A DNA stretch of 64,000 bases from Lysobacterales bacterium (GCA_002722315.1 PBLG01000007.1:71838-135837), one strand, 5' to 3'; counted from the stretch's first letter, positions 40,791 through 50,418 are shown. Made by a program: numbers and translations. The notes: generated by a model from the letters alone, not told the origin.

Positions 40791-42884
40791 TTACCGCCCG
40801 GACGCTGCGCTTCGATGCGCGGCTTCAGTGCCCGGGCTTCTATCGCCCATTCCTCCGCGCAGGTTGCGGTCGAGGAATTGCTGCAGTCGGGGCGAAGGCG
40901 GGGTCAAGCCACCGCCGAAGTGCTCGTTGGCGGCAAATTCGATCAGCCAGGCCAGCGCTTCGGAGTTGAGTCTCTGGCGTGGACTGTGCCCGGATTCCGG
41001 GTCGATCAGGAAAAGGGGCCGCGCGCCCGGGCCCGCTTCGGCGACGTAGCGCACCAGGCTTTCCACCGCCACGCGATCGTCCCGCGCACCCGCCCAGAGA
41101 TACACCGGTATCTCCAGATCGCCGGCATTTTCCATCGGCGAATCCCGCCGCATCCGCGCATGCCATTCGGGATCGCCGTACGGCACGCTATAGCCGGAAA
41201 AAAGCACCTCGAGCGGGGGACCATCCTCCGACAGGGCGCTGCCGCCTTCGATTGCGATGTCCTGCATCGTCCAGGCCATATCGACGGGAGCCGCAGAGGG
41301 CACGGCAAAGGCGAAACGTTGCGGGTGATGGGTCACGGCCATGAGGCTGGCGTAACCGCCGAAGGAATGCCCGATGACCGCTTGCCGTTCGGGATCGCCG
41401 ATGCCGTTTTCCAGCAGGTAATCCATGCCGGAAAGAATGTCATCCAGCACGCCTTCCCTGCCGAACCTGCCCGCGCTTGCCTTGACGTATTCCACACCGT
41501 ATCCCGTGGATGCACGAAAGTTCGGCTTGAAAACGATGTAACCGCGGTTCGTCAGCAGCTGAGTGGCCGGATCCGACTCTCCGGATGAATTGGCGTAGGG
41601 ACCGCCGTGGATCTGCGCGATCAGCGGAGCCGTGCCCAGGTCCACGCCCATTGGCAGGAAAACGTATCCATGCAGCTTGAATCCATCCTCGGCGCGCCAG
41701 CGCACCGGCAGCACTTCGGCAAGTTCGCCGTGAGGAATCCGGCCACGCCGCTGTGCGGCGAACAGTTCGTTCAGTTCGCGCGCCGGCTGGTCGAACACGA
41801 AATACCGGTCGTGCTGCCAGTTGGCGCGAGCGGCACGCACCAGCCAGCGCCTGCCCGCGTCTGCAATGGTGAAGTCCAGGTTCGCGCCGGGAAGGGCCCG
41901 CGCGAGAAACGCGATAGCCTCTGACACCACCTGCCCTTCCCGGGTGTCATTGGCGTGCCATGCGACGTGATCGGGTCGATAGGCCAATGCCAGCCAGTCC
42001 GTCTGGTCGGAATTGAAGATCACAGAGCGTGCACCGGAAATGCCGCGGGGGTCTCGATGCAGCATCGTCCATTCGCGATCACTGGCCGACCAGCGCTGCA
42101 GGGATTTCAGGTCGCCGCCGTCATGGGCCAGCGACCATAGCGTTTCGATGCCTTCGTCGCTCCGGAACGCAACCGGCTGGCAGCGCTCCGGCAGGGGGCA
42201 GCGCATCAGTTCTTCCCGCGCCTCGCCGCTGATGCGCCAGGTCACCGTGTCGAATTTGTCGCCGTCGTACCCGGCGGCATAGCGAACCATGCCGTTTTCA
42301 TCCAGCAAGACGTCGAGCAGCGCTTTTCGGGTTTCGAGGGCCGAAGTGATTTCGCCGTCGGCATTGACGCCGAGATATCGATATCGCCACTCGCCGTCCA
42401 CGGCCACTTTCTCCGATACAACCACGTGGTGCACCGCCCTGGCATCCAGGCCAAAAAAGCGTTGCTGGCGGCGCTCATCGAACCGAAAAACGCGGCGCCC
42501 GGTTCGAGTGGTCGTGTCATGAACGCCCAGGCCGTCTTGGTGGACCAGCCACAAGCGCTCGCCGTCCCCGGCCCAGTGCGCGTCCACGCCCTCGCTGTCG
42601 GCCACGACGCGATGCTCCCGACCGTTGTCGACGTTGCGGATGAACAGCGACAGCGCACTGCCCGTGTCGCGATGGAACGACAGCCACGCGCCATCGGGCG
42701 ACAACTCGATCCCGCGCACATCGGCCGACTTCAGGAAATCATCGCGCGGATGCATGGGCGGACGATCGGCGGCCTCGGCTGTCGCTTTGGCGGCCGCAAT
42801 CGCGGCCTCGGTCGAGACGTCATCGGCGCATGCGAAAAACGGCAAAGCCAGAATGGCCAGCGTCACGGCCGGGATCGTTCTCAT
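40791..42884 (-). CDS. S9 family peptidase of the ABC/GntR operon
   Basis: 697 residues from the ATG at 42884, which overlaps the permease stop (ATGA). An N-terminal signal sequence (about 1-20) with a cysteine at 19 could be a weak lipobox. The hydrolase domain has Ser507 in 'GHSFGGYASL', Asp603 in 'GARDDRV' and His633 in 'ESGHSPR'. This is a dipeptidyl/acylaminoacyl peptidase-like S9C enzyme. Linkage to an ABC transporter suggests it processes the transported or sensed peptide. The C-terminal extension after about 655 is low-complexity. Confidence 0.9.
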   Translation of the reverse strand: MRTIPAVTLAILALPFFACADDVSTEAAIAAAKATAEAADRPPMHPRDDFLKSADVRGIELSPDGAWLSFHRDTGSALSLFIRNVDNGREHRVVADSEGVDAHWAGDGERLWLVHQDGLGVHDTTTRTGRRVFRFDERRQQRFFGLDARAVHHVVVSEKVAVDGEWRYRYLGVNADGEITSALETRKALLDVLLDENGMVRYAAGYDGDKFDTVTWRISGEAREELMRCPLPERCQPVAFRSDEGIETLWSLAHDGGDLKSLQRWSASDREWTMLHRDPRGISGARSVIFNSDQTDWLALAYRPDHVAWHANDTREGQVVSEAIAFLARALPGANLDFTIADAGRRWLVRAARANWQHDRYFVFDQPARELNELFAAQRRGRIPHGELAEVLPVRWRAEDGFKLHGYVFLPMGVDLGTAPLIAQIHGGPYANSSGESDPATQLLTNRGYIVFKPNFRASTGYGVEYVKASAGRFGREGVLDDILSGMDYLLENGIGDPERQAVIGHSFGGYASLMAVTHHPQRFAFAVPSAAPVDMAWTMQDIAIEGGSALSEDGPPLEVLFSGYSVPYGDPEWHARMRRDSPMENAGDLEIPVYLWAGARDDRVAVESLVRYVAEAGPGARPLFLIDPESGHSPRQRLNSEALAWLIEFAANEHFGGGLTPPSPRLQQFLDRNLRGGMGDRSPGTEAAHRSAASGR

Positions 42885-44701
42885 GCGCCCGGGCTCCGGG
42901 GTTCCAGCAGCACCAGGCTGAGGAAGGCCGGCATGCCGAGCAGCATGCAGCTTGCCAGCCACACGCGACGTCGCGTCTTGCTCATCGGGCTATTGCGCGT
43001 CCACCACCAGCCGAGACCTGTCGCAAGCAGCACCATGAACGCGGCGGCAAGCCACAGTACCCTTGCATCCGGGAGCGGCGTGATCCGCATCGGCCAGGTC
43101 AGCCCCTTGTCGAGCGTGGCTTCAGGAATGCTGGTAAGCGTTTCGAGCAGGGGCGAGATCCACCAATAGGTCCGCTGGATTGCTGGAAAGTCGGCGTTGA
43201 TCCGGCGTTCCGCCACGACCGTCCCTCGGCCGTCGGCATCGATGAACTGCACCTGCTGCCAGGGCGGAACCACCTCGCTGAACTGACTGAAGCCGATCTG
43301 GCGCATTCCGTTGCCGTAGACGAACGAGGTCAGCCATCCATTCATCAACTCGGCCACGGTCACCGACTGCAGGTGATTCGGGCCTCGCGGAAGTTCCACT
43401 TCCCAGTCCGGCAGCAGCGGAGGTATCGCGGCGGCGGCCCGGTGGTCTTCGCGCATCACGATCAAGCGCTGGTTGGTCAACAGCATGATCCGGTTGAACT
43501 CGCGTTGCGGCAGCCCGGTGAAGGTTTCACCATCCCGAAGGCGGTATCGAAGCGCGACTTCCTGCGTTTCGGCGTCGATGCCATAGAACGCGTCGCGGGT
43601 CAGCAGGTCACCGTGTTCGGCCACCACCGGGACATGTTCGAATGGCGTTTCGTCGCCTGCGCCTTCCTGACCGAATACGCCCCTGGCCGCGCCGCTTTCC
43701 GGGTTGCGCCCGAGGAACAGCATGTGGTCATGGCTGAAGGTCCAGGCGGTTTCATGCTCCTTGTCGTACCACCCCCCGGGAAGGTTCAGGCTGCTGAACT
43801 GGTGGCGCACCGGAAAACGCTTCAACCAGGGTCCGAAGCGCAGCGGCTCCAGCAGCGGCATCTGCTGCCGCCACGATTCGGCCCGCGGATCGCGGCTTTC
43901 GGACAGTCCCCAGGCGATCTCCTCGGACGGCTCAGAGCGCTCGGTTTCGATCAGGCCGCCCCTCGGCGGGTAATCGGTGTTCAGCGGATCGATGCCGAGC
44001 AGGATGCCGCCGCTGACCAGTGCGAAGCGCATGACGACGATACACAACAGGAACAAGCCGATCTGAAGCGGCAGCGCGCCCAGCAGCAGGGTGCCGGTGC
44101 CTCGTATCGGTGCCTCGCGATTGGCTCGGAAACTCTTCAGGGTAATCCACGTCAGCCAGCCCAGCGCGAGGCCGACCGGCACCAGGAGCGCGAACACCGA
44201 CACCATGTGCAAAGCCAGCAGGATCGGTGCGAACAGAACCGCAATCGCGAAGCGGCTGCGGCTTACGCAGGCGTGCGCCCCTGCCATCCACGCCATCATG
44301 GCGAAAGCAAGCACGTGGACAATGTAGAAGTAGTGCCGAACGTCGACCACGCGGGTACTGTTGACGTCGGTTCCGACGAGGACCATCAACAGCGGCAGCG
44401 CAATCACGACCCCCAGCACCGTAAGTGCCGAAAGCGCCAATGCAGCGAAGATCCTCGACGTCGCCAGCGGCCTGTGGATCAGCCAGGCCCACTGGCTCGG
44501 CTTGCGGTAAGCGCCCACCTGCATGATGGCCAGGCCGAGGCCGATCAGGGTATAGATGAGCAGGAAAATGCCGTGCAGGGTGCTGGCCTGCAGCAAGTCT
44601 TCGAGCCGGTTGAAGAACATCAACAGCAACAGGTTCGCCACCGCGGCCAGCATCGCCGGAAGCCTGAAGCGCCGCAATTCGGAAAAATAAAGATCTTTCA
44701 T
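42881..44701 (-). CDS. ABC-2-like permease subunit
   Basis: 606 residues. N-terminal membrane helices (about 15-35, 45-62, 85-110, 125-145, 160-190 and 205-230) precede a large soluble region (about 240-545) and a C-terminal helix near 555-575. The soluble insert has no recognised domain. It is coupled by position to the ATPase gene (2-nt gap) and by ATGA overlap to the S9 peptidase gene. It is the probable membrane half of a YtrB-type transporter; function is inferred from context. Confidence 0.8.
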   Translation of the reverse strand: MKDLYFSELRRFRLPAMLAAVANLLLLMFFNRLEDLLQASTLHGIFLLIYTLIGLGLAIMQVGAYRKPSQWAWLIHRPLATSRIFAALALSALTVLGVVIALPLLMVLVGTDVNSTRVVDVRHYFYIVHVLAFAMMAWMAGAHACVSRSRFAIAVLFAPILLALHMVSVFALLVPVGLALGWLTWITLKSFRANREAPIRGTGTLLLGALPLQIGLFLLCIVVMRFALVSGGILLGIDPLNTDYPPRGGLIETERSEPSEEIAWGLSESRDPRAESWRQQMPLLEPLRFGPWLKRFPVRHQFSSLNLPGGWYDKEHETAWTFSHDHMLFLGRNPESGAARGVFGQEGAGDETPFEHVPVVAEHGDLLTRDAFYGIDAETQEVALRYRLRDGETFTGLPQREFNRIMLLTNQRLIVMREDHRAAAAIPPLLPDWEVELPRGPNHLQSVTVAELMNGWLTSFVYGNGMRQIGFSQFSEVVPPWQQVQFIDADGRGTVVAERRINADFPAIQRTYWWISPLLETLTSIPEATLDKGLTWPMRITPLPDARVLWLAAAFMVLLATGLGWWWTRNSPMSKTRRRVWLASCMLLGMPAFLSLVLLEPRSPGA

Positions 44702-44703
44702 CG

Positions 44704-45699
44704 TCAGGCATCCTCCTCGGTCTGCCGGTTCGCGGCGGCGTCGGCAGGCAGCGGTCGCGCGTGGTTGCGGGTGAGAAAGGCATTCACGGCACGGTCGAGA
44801 TCAACCGGCCCCTGCCAGGCGCGACGTGCACCTTTTTCCTCCAGCGTTGCACCGAACTGCTCGTCCTGGTCCAGCACGATGAAATGGAACAGCCCATCGA
44901 TGCGCTGAACCTGCAGAACGCCGGGCAACGATTCTGCGCCAGCGGTAAGAAACGGAAATTCCGCCACCCACAGCGTGACGCGTTCGCAGAACTCGTCGGG
45001 CGGCGACATGTGCATCAGCTCGCCGCGCTCCATCACGATCAGGTTGTCGGCCAGGCGCTCGATCTCTTCCATCTGGTGCGAGCAATAGATGATGGTGCAA
45101 TCGCTGTCTTCCACCGAGCCGAGCACCGCTTCGAGGAAGGCGCGCTTCGCCACCACGTCCAGGCCAAGCGTGGGTTCGTCGAGAATCAGCAGTTCCGGCG
45201 ATTGGGCCATTGCCATCGCCAGGTTCACGCCGGCGCGCTCGCCGCGCGAGAGTTCGCTTACGCGCTGCTCGGACTCGACGTTGAAGTGATCGACGATGTT
45301 TCGATAAAGGGTCTCGTTCCACTGTGGATACAGCCGGCGTTGCATCGCCACGACTTCGTGGATCCGCAACCACGCAGGCAGGTTGTGCTCCTCGTTGACG
45401 AACCCGATGCGACCGCGGTCGTGCTCGTTCAGCGCGCCGCAGTCGCGGCCCAGGATGCTGGCCGAACCGGACGTGGGCGACTGGAAGCCGAGCAGAATCC
45501 GAAACAGCGAAGTCTTGCCCGCGCCGTTGGCGCCGACAATGGCATGAATCCGTCCCTGGGGGATTTTCAGGTCGAGCGATTTCAGCGCTGTCTTCCGGCC
45601 GTAGCGCAATGTCAGCTGCTGCGTTTCGATCACGTAGCGCGATGCGCTTGCGGTATCGGCCTGCTGTCTCGGAACGACGTTGAGTTCGGGTGTGGACAT
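44704..45699 (-). CDS. ABC transporter ATP-binding protein
   Basis: 331 residues. Walker A 'GANGAGKTSLFRILL', signature 'LSRGERAGVNLA' (with R in place of the usual G), Walker B 'LLILDEPTLGLD' and switch histidine 'IIYCSHQME'. The C-terminal 100 residues are a variable accessory region. It lies 24 nt after the GntR gene and immediately before the permease gene, as in YtrA-regulated transporters. Confidence 0.93.
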   Translation of the reverse strand: MSTPELNVVPRQQADTASASRYVIETQQLTLRYGRKTALKSLDLKIPQGRIHAIVGANGAGKTSLFRILLGFQSPTSGSASILGRDCGALNEHDRGRIGFVNEEHNLPAWLRIHEVVAMQRRLYPQWNETLYRNIVDHFNVESEQRVSELSRGERAGVNLAMAMAQSPELLILDEPTLGLDVVAKRAFLEAVLGSVEDSDCTIIYCSHQMEEIERLADNLIVMERGELMHMSPPDEFCERVTLWVAEFPFLTAGAESLPGVLQVQRIDGLFHFIVLDQDEQFGATLEEKGARRAWQGPVDLDRAVNAFLTRNHARPLPADAAANRQTEEDA

Positions 45700-45723
45700 G
45701 CTTGATTCCTTTCGATGGTGTCT

Positions 45724-46146
45724 TCAGGCCGTGCGCTTGCCCTGATTGCCGCCGAGCATCGGGGCGAGCTCGCGTTCCAGGCGTTCCAGCACTTCGGCCG
45801 TGGTGTAGTCCAGGCCGATGACCTCCGCCGCGAAAGTGTCGATGGCCCGATCGAGCCGCCGCTCACGCTCGGCATCGGAATACCGCTGCCGCGCCTCGGC
45901 CACGAACAGGCCAAGACCCTGGCGCGAATCCAGCCAGCCTTCACTGGCCAACTCGCCGTAGGCTTTCGAGATGGTGTTCGGGTTTACGGTGAGCTGCTTC
46001 GCCAATCCGCGCACGCTCGGCAGCTGGTCGCCGGCCTCGAGTTGGCCGCCCGCGATCTGGCGCCGGATGCCGTCGGTGATCTGGCGTGTGATGGTGCGGG
46101 GGTCGGCGGCGCTGAGCTGGAGCATCAGGGGAACGGTTCGGGACAT
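45724..46146 (-). CDS. GntR family (YtrA-like) transcriptional regulator
   Basis: 140 residues, short as in the YtrA subfamily. The winged helix is 'RTITRQITDGIRRQIAGGQLE' with one extra residue, then 'GDQLPSVRGLAKQLTVNPNT' and 'ISKAYGELASEGWLDSRQGL'. The remainder is a small dimerisation tail, with no ligand domain. YtrA-type proteins repress an adjacent ABC operon that responds to cell-envelope antibiotics. A TGTACT/AGTACA dyad lies 16 nt before its ATG. Confidence 0.92.
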   Translation of the reverse strand: MSRTVPLMLQLSAADPRTITRQITDGIRRQIAGGQLEAGDQLPSVRGLAKQLTVNPNTISKAYGELASEGWLDSRQGLGLFVAEARQRYSDAERERRLDRAIDTFAAEVIGLDYTTAEVLERLERELAPMLGGNQGKRTA

Positions 46147-46161
46147 CTCGGCTTCTCTGTG

Positions 46162-46187
46162 TGTACTGTCCTAGGTGTATTAGTACA
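46162..46187 (-). promoter_or_regulatory. Operator-like dyad upstream of the GntR operon
   Basis: TGTACT (46162-46167) and AGTACA (46182-46187) are perfect reverse complements separated by 14 nt, positioned 16 nt upstream of the GntR ATG. It is a plausible autoregulatory operator. The remaining interval 46188-46419 shows nothing recognisable. Confidence 0.55.
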
Positions 46188-46419
46188 GTAGCAAACCGTC
46201 CGGGGTTTGTCAATCGCCGGACTCGGCCGACAGCTGAACAGGGCAGGCGTGGCTCCGAACGGGCCGGCGATCTTCTTCGAATGAAGCAATCGATGGGGAG
46301 TGGGTACGCGTGCCGTTCGTGGTGACCCGCGAGATGCCGGCGGGACTGTGCAGCGGGGCAACGAAAGCGACGGCTCGAACCCGCCCGGCCTGGGTGGGCG
46401 CGTCCGCGCTCGAAGGTCG

Positions 46420-46452
46420 ACGCTGTGCCGGCGCAGGGGCCGGCACAGTGTC
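46420..46452 (-). terminator. Hairpin after the ECF/LolA-like operon
   Basis: GCTGTGCCGGC (left arm) pairs with GCCGGCACAGTG (right arm) around a short GC-rich loop, 10 nt beyond the stop of the LolA-like gene. No T run follows on the minus strand, so termination is possible but not proven. Confidence 0.4.
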
Positions 46453-46461
46453 AGGTGACGA

Positions 46462-47262
46462 TCAGTCCCGCAGCGGCTCCGATCTGTCCGGGGCGAGCAG
46501 CCCGTACCCTTCAGGAAGACTCAGCGAGAACAACGCATCGTCCAGCGGCAGGTCGAACTCGAAGTCCATCCGGGTTTCGAGTCCGCCCGGGCCGGTCATC
46601 AGAAGCCCGAGCGGTTCGCCGCTTTCGGCGGCCCACAGCGTCATGTCCGTGCCGCCGGCATTCAGGCTGAAGCCGTAAGCCGTCCGACCGCGAATCACCG
46701 TGGTCTCGTCGAGCAGTTCGGCCTGACCCTGGAACTGGCGGATGTCGGCGAGCCAGTCCACGCCGGCGCCGTCGTCCAACGCATCGAGCCCGCCCAGCGG
46801 CACCAGCAGCGCCCGCTGTTGTTCATGGAATAGCTGCAGCATCATCGATCGGCTCGGGTCGATCACGTAGGTAAAGCCGGCGCTTGCGTCCAGGCGGGTC
46901 CGGTCCTGGTCATCGACGCGAATCGTCATCTCCACCAGTTCGTTTCCACCCACGGTTGTCGTCAGCTGGGCCGTCAACGTCCGGAAACCGAAGAAATGTC
47001 GCTGGACATCCGAAAATGCCAGCGCGCTGTTCGTCCCCGGCATCCACAGCAGTAACGGCAGCAACACGGCGGCGGCGGCCGCTGTCGCCCAGCCCCAGCC
47101 GGTTCCGGCGCCCGCGGCCACGGTCTTTTCGCCTTCGAGGCGGGCCCGCAGCCTGCGCTGGGCGCTCTCGGTCTGCGCGGGATCGGGCTGCTGGCCGGTG
47201 ACGGCATCGACGTAGTTCTGAATCGGATCGCTGTTCGATCCATTGATGGAATGGCTGTTCAT
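46462..47262 (-). CDS. Membrane protein with LolA/RseB-like periplasmic domain, partner of ECF sigma
   Basis: 266 residues from the ATG at 47262, overlapping the sigma-factor stop by 4 nt. A short cytoplasmic N-terminus (1-55) leads to a membrane span (about 57-75, 'GWATAAAAAVLLPLLLWM') and a periplasmic domain ('FSDVQRHFFGFRTLTAQLTT', 'MTLWAAESGEPLGLLM'). Position suggests an anti-sigma or sensor partner. The N-terminus has no recognisable ZAS zinc motif. Confidence 0.78.
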   Translation of the reverse strand: MNSHSINGSNSDPIQNYVDAVTGQQPDPAQTESAQRRLRARLEGEKTVAAGAGTGWGWATAAAAAVLLPLLLWMPGTNSALAFSDVQRHFFGFRTLTAQLTTTVGGNELVEMTIRVDDQDRTRLDASAGFTYVIDPSRSMMLQLFHEQQRALLVPLGGLDALDDGAGVDWLADIRQFQGQAELLDETTVIRGRTAYGFSLNAGGTDMTLWAAESGEPLGLLMTGPGGLETRMDFEFDLPLDDALFSLSLPEGYGLLAPDRSEPLRD

Positions 47263-47831
47263 GACTGGGTCTCCTGTGCGCTGGATTCGATGGCGGCGAG
47301 TCGTTGCCGGATGGCCTCGACTGCACGGTTGAGCGAGACGCTTACGGCGTTGGGCGTGATCGACAAGGCCTCGGCGATCTCGGCCAGTTCCAGGCCGTCG
47401 AAAAACCTGAGGGCAAAGCATTCGGCCTGGCGCCTTGGAATGCGCCCGAGCGCCATCCGCAGGCTTTGCGCTCTGAGCTGATCGTCGAGTGCCGCGGCGG
47501 GTTGAGGATCGGAAGAAACCCGGTTGGCCAGCCAGGACCCGGTCAGGCGCTGCCAGCGCTGGGACCGGCGCAGCTCGTCGATCGCCGCGCGGATCGCCAT
47601 CGCACAGAGGTAGGATTTCCAGTTATCGACGGCCTGGCGCGGCGGTTTCTCGAGCAGCCGGATGAACACGGTCTGCTGGATATCCTCGGCCTGGGCACCG
47701 TCGCCGCTCACGCGGAAAGCGGCCCTGAACACGTCGCGACCGTGCGCGGTCACGAGCGCGTCGACATCGATACCGGCGGCGGACTCCCGAAGCATTGGCG
47801 GTGAGGCGTCTGACATTGAGTGCAGGTGCAT
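47259..47831 (-). CDS. ECF RNA polymerase sigma factor
   Basis: 190 residues; AAAGGAG 7 nt upstream of the ATG at 47831 fixes the start. Region 2 ('AEDIQQTVFIRLLEKPP', 'WKSYLCAMAIRAAIDELRR') and region 4 ('IPRRQAECFALRFFDGLELA', 'EIAEALSITPNAVSVSLNRA') are complete. It directs RNA polymerase to extracytoplasmic-stress promoters. It is translationally coupled to the LolA-like membrane gene. Confidence 0.92.
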   Translation of the reverse strand: MHLHSMSDASPPMLRESAAGIDVDALVTAHGRDVFRAAFRVSGDGAQAEDIQQTVFIRLLEKPPRQAVDNWKSYLCAMAIRAAIDELRRSQRWQRLTGSWLANRVSSDPQPAAALDDQLRAQSLRMALGRIPRRQAECFALRFFDGLELAEIAEALSITPNAVSVSLNRAVEAIRQRLAAIESSAQETQS

Positions 47832-47913
47832 TATCGTCTCCTTTGGAATGCACCCCTGAAGACGAACGGCAGGCCTGTTTCTTACACCCGATTACAAAAA
47901 ACCGCCGAACGCA

Positions 47914-48429
47914 TCATCCGCCCAGCAGCTGCGGGTTGAGTTGCCACAGGGTGTAATTGAGCGCGCCGGCGAAGCTGACCCAGGCGATGTAGGGCACCAG
48001 CAGCAAGCCGGCCAGCGGGCTGGTGCGCCAGAATGTCGCGATGGTGGCAGCGATCAGCAGCCAGAGGATGACGATGTCGAGGAGCGCCCATCCGCCCAGC
48101 TGCCAGCCGAAGAACAGCCAGCTCCACAGAGCGTTGAAGACCAGCTGGGCCAGGAACAACAGCAGCGGTCCGCGACGGGCGCCGAAACCGCCGCGGCGCC
48201 ACACCAGCCATGCGGCGACGGCCATCATGATGAACAGGGTGGTCCAGACCGGCCCGAACAGCCAGGCCGGCGGCGCCCAGTCGGGCTGGGTCAATTGACC
48301 GTAGAACGTCGGCGCGCTGATCGAGGCGACGGCGCCGACCCAGGCCGTGAGAAAACTCAGCGCCAGCCAGGCAAGCAGCCCGACCGTCTGCCGGGCCGGG
48401 GAAAGAACTGGATTGTTAACCTGCGTCAT
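47914..48429 (-). CDS. TspO/MBR family tryptophan-rich sensory protein
   Basis: 171 residues from the ATG at 48429 (GAGGAG upstream). Five membrane spans and family motifs 'QPDWAPPAWLFGPVWTTLFI', 'ALWSWLFFGWQ' and 'PYIAWVSFAGALNYTLWQLN' are clear. TspO binds porphyrins and related ligands in the membrane. It lies 82 nt downstream of the ECF gene's start region on the same strand, reading away from it; no porphyrin genes are near. Confidence 0.94.
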   Translation of the reverse strand: MTQVNNPVLSPARQTVGLLAWLALSFLTAWVGAVASISAPTFYGQLTQPDWAPPAWLFGPVWTTLFIMMAVAAWLVWRRGGFGARRGPLLLFLAQLVFNALWSWLFFGWQLGGWALLDIVILWLLIAATIATFWRTSPLAGLLLVPYIAWVSFAGALNYTLWQLNPQLLGG

Positions 48430-48479
48430 GGAAACTGCTCCTCGCCCATCCGAGCTGCGCACTGTTCGGCGCGTTTGCC

Positions 48480-49556
48480 TTAGAGGTCGGCCAGTTCTTC
48501 GGCCGATCGATTCGCGATGCCGAGCGCAGCCGGCGTCCGCAGCGCCTCGGCCTTGTAGTCCCTGGCCATGACGATCGACGCAAACGCGATCACGGCCTCG
48601 ATTCCCGGGACGTTCACGCCCAATTGCTCGGCCAGGGCGGACATGAACACCAGGCCGTAGCCGACGTCCTCGTTGAGATAGCGGTGATCCAGCTGCGGCT
48701 GCGCCCCGATGCCCTTGAACCCGGGCGCTTCGCGATAGGCGGCGCCGTAGTTGTGCTCGAGCATATAACCCTGGCGCATGCCCATTACCGGATCGGGCAG
48801 TACCGTGAGGCCGAGTCTCTCGCCGATCGCGATGCGCTCGTGGTCCAGCGCCTCGATCAGGCGTCCGACCGAATCGCTCACGCCTTCTTCGTAGAACAGG
48901 AAGTCGCCGCCGGTCATCTCGATCCGCGCGGCGTTGGAGAGCGTGACCGCCGGATGGATGATTGGATTTGCGTTCTGAAGGCTGGTCTGCAATACATTAC
49001 CGGCGGCCTCCATGCCCGGATACACATCCGACACCAGGTCCAGCACCGCCCGGGTATGCGTATTCGGCAACGCCGCCAGCAGGTTGCCGGCCCTGAGTTT
49101 CAGGAACACGCGAATCTTCGCCGGCGCAATCAGGCGCACCGCGTAATGCAGCGTCGACGTTTCGGCGACACGAATCGCGTCGTCTTCAAGCGCCAGCCCG
49201 GCCGCTTTCTTGAACGCCAATGCGCCGCCGCAGGAACCGGGAGTGACGATGACCGTCTGGCCCGCGCGCAGCTTGCCTGCCACCGCCTCGCCGAACGGTT
49301 CCGTGCTGTAGGCGGGCCCGACCACGTAGATCAGTTCTGCGCCTTCGAGCGCCTCGTCGATATCGTGGCCGGCATACGCGATGTCGGCCGACCCCGCGAT
49401 ATCACCCTCAGCGACGATCCCCCCCCGCGCGGCAATCGCGGCGATGTTGTCGGAGAACCGCGAAAAGTCGAACAGGCGAACCTCGTGCCCGTGGTTTGCG
49501 CAATCGAAAGCGACTGCCGTGCCCCCGGCGCCAGCGCCCAGTACGGTAATTTTCAT
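48480..49556 (-). CDS. NAD/NADP octopine/nopaline dehydrogenase family protein
   Basis: 358 residues from the ATG at 49556 (GGAGAAG upstream). A Rossmann start 'MKITVLGAGAGGTAVAFDCA' is followed by 'LIYVVGPAYSTEPFGEAVAG' and the all-helical C-terminal domain ('NPIIHPAVTLSNAARIEMTG', 'LEHNYGAAYREAPGFKGIGA'). The family condenses an amino acid with a 2-oxo acid using NAD(P)H. Substrate unknown; upstream membrane genes give no hint. Confidence 0.9.
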   Translation of the reverse strand: MKITVLGAGAGGTAVAFDCANHGHEVRLFDFSRFSDNIAAIAARGGIVAEGDIAGSADIAYAGHDIDEALEGAELIYVVGPAYSTEPFGEAVAGKLRAGQTVIVTPGSCGGALAFKKAAGLALEDDAIRVAETSTLHYAVRLIAPAKIRVFLKLRAGNLLAALPNTHTRAVLDLVSDVYPGMEAAGNVLQTSLQNANPIIHPAVTLSNAARIEMTGGDFLFYEEGVSDSVGRLIEALDHERIAIGERLGLTVLPDPVMGMRQGYMLEHNYGAAYREAPGFKGIGAQPQLDHRYLNEDVGYGLVFMSALAEQLGVNVPGIEAVIAFASIVMARDYKAEALRTPAALGIANRSAEELADL

Positions 49557-49719
49557 TGGTCTTCTCCAAGCCACGAGTCAAAGCGCCACAGGCTTCATCT
49601 TAGCTCAGCGACATGGAGGCGGCGATACCGGGCCCGGAGATCATTCCAGCACATCAACCTCGCTTCGCCGGTGGGATCATCGAGCTGACGGCGGCTTTTG
49701 CGCCGAGGGCCGATGCGGC

Positions 49720-50418
49720 TCAGCCGCCGACCGACGCCGCCCATGCCGTGAACCGCTGCCACGCGGTCAGGTGCGGCAGCACATGCCACAGCACGAGCAT
49801 TGCAGCCCACAATACCGAGAACACGATGAACGGCGAGCGCACGCGTCCGGTGCGCCATTCCCATGCAACCAGCGCCAGGCTGATGGCCAGCGGAACGTAC
49901 AGGCACTGGTAGAAATCCAGCGCCGGAAAGCCGCTGGGGGCCACGTACTGGCCCATTGTCCGCGACAGGCCGGGCACCAGGAACACCAGCGCGGTGGCGA
50001 TCATGTAGCGCGCGTGGTAGTGCACGCTTTTCCTGTGGACCATGGCGAGCACGTAGAGCACGGCGTAGGCGAAGACCGAGAACAGCCCGAGATGGAAGAT
50101 GCTCAGCGCAGGCGGCGTCAGCGGATTCTCGAACTGCGCGATGTTGTGGAACGAAACCATGGCGCCGGAAATCACGACCAGTGGCGCGATCACATACGAG
50201 AGTTTCCCGGTCTTGCGGTGCAGGTCGAGTTTCTTCGATCGGGCCAGCCAGGCCTGGTTGATCAGCAGGAGCACCCAGGCCAGCATAGCCAGCCCGTGGA
50301 AGTGATGGGTACTGTCGGGACCGCTCAGGATGATCGAGAAGTAGGATTTCCAGAACCCGATAAGAAGAATGGCCAGCAGGCCGATGAACCAGAACACCGC
50401 GCTCTTGACGTATGGCAT
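49720..50418 (-). CDS. Multi-pass membrane protein, function unknown
   Basis: 232 residues with about seven hydrophobic spans and a good GGAGGG site before the ATG at 50418. Conserved-looking histidines sit near membrane edges ('DSTHHFHGLAMLAW', 'KKLDLHRKTGKLSYV', 'FHNIAQF', 'VHYHARYMIA'), suggestive of haem or metal coordination as in cytochrome-b561-like or DUF2306-like folds. No confident family name. The 163 nt before the octopine-dehydrogenase gene show no feature. Confidence 0.7.
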   Translation of the reverse strand: MPYVKSAVFWFIGLLAILLIGFWKSYFSIILSGPDSTHHFHGLAMLAWVLLLINQAWLARSKKLDLHRKTGKLSYVIAPLVVISGAMVSFHNIAQFENPLTPPALSIFHLGLFSVFAYAVLYVLAMVHRKSVHYHARYMIATALVFLVPGLSRTMGQYVAPSGFPALDFYQCLYVPLAISLALVAWEWRTGRVRSPFIVFSVLWAAMLVLWHVLPHLTAWQRFTAWAASVGG

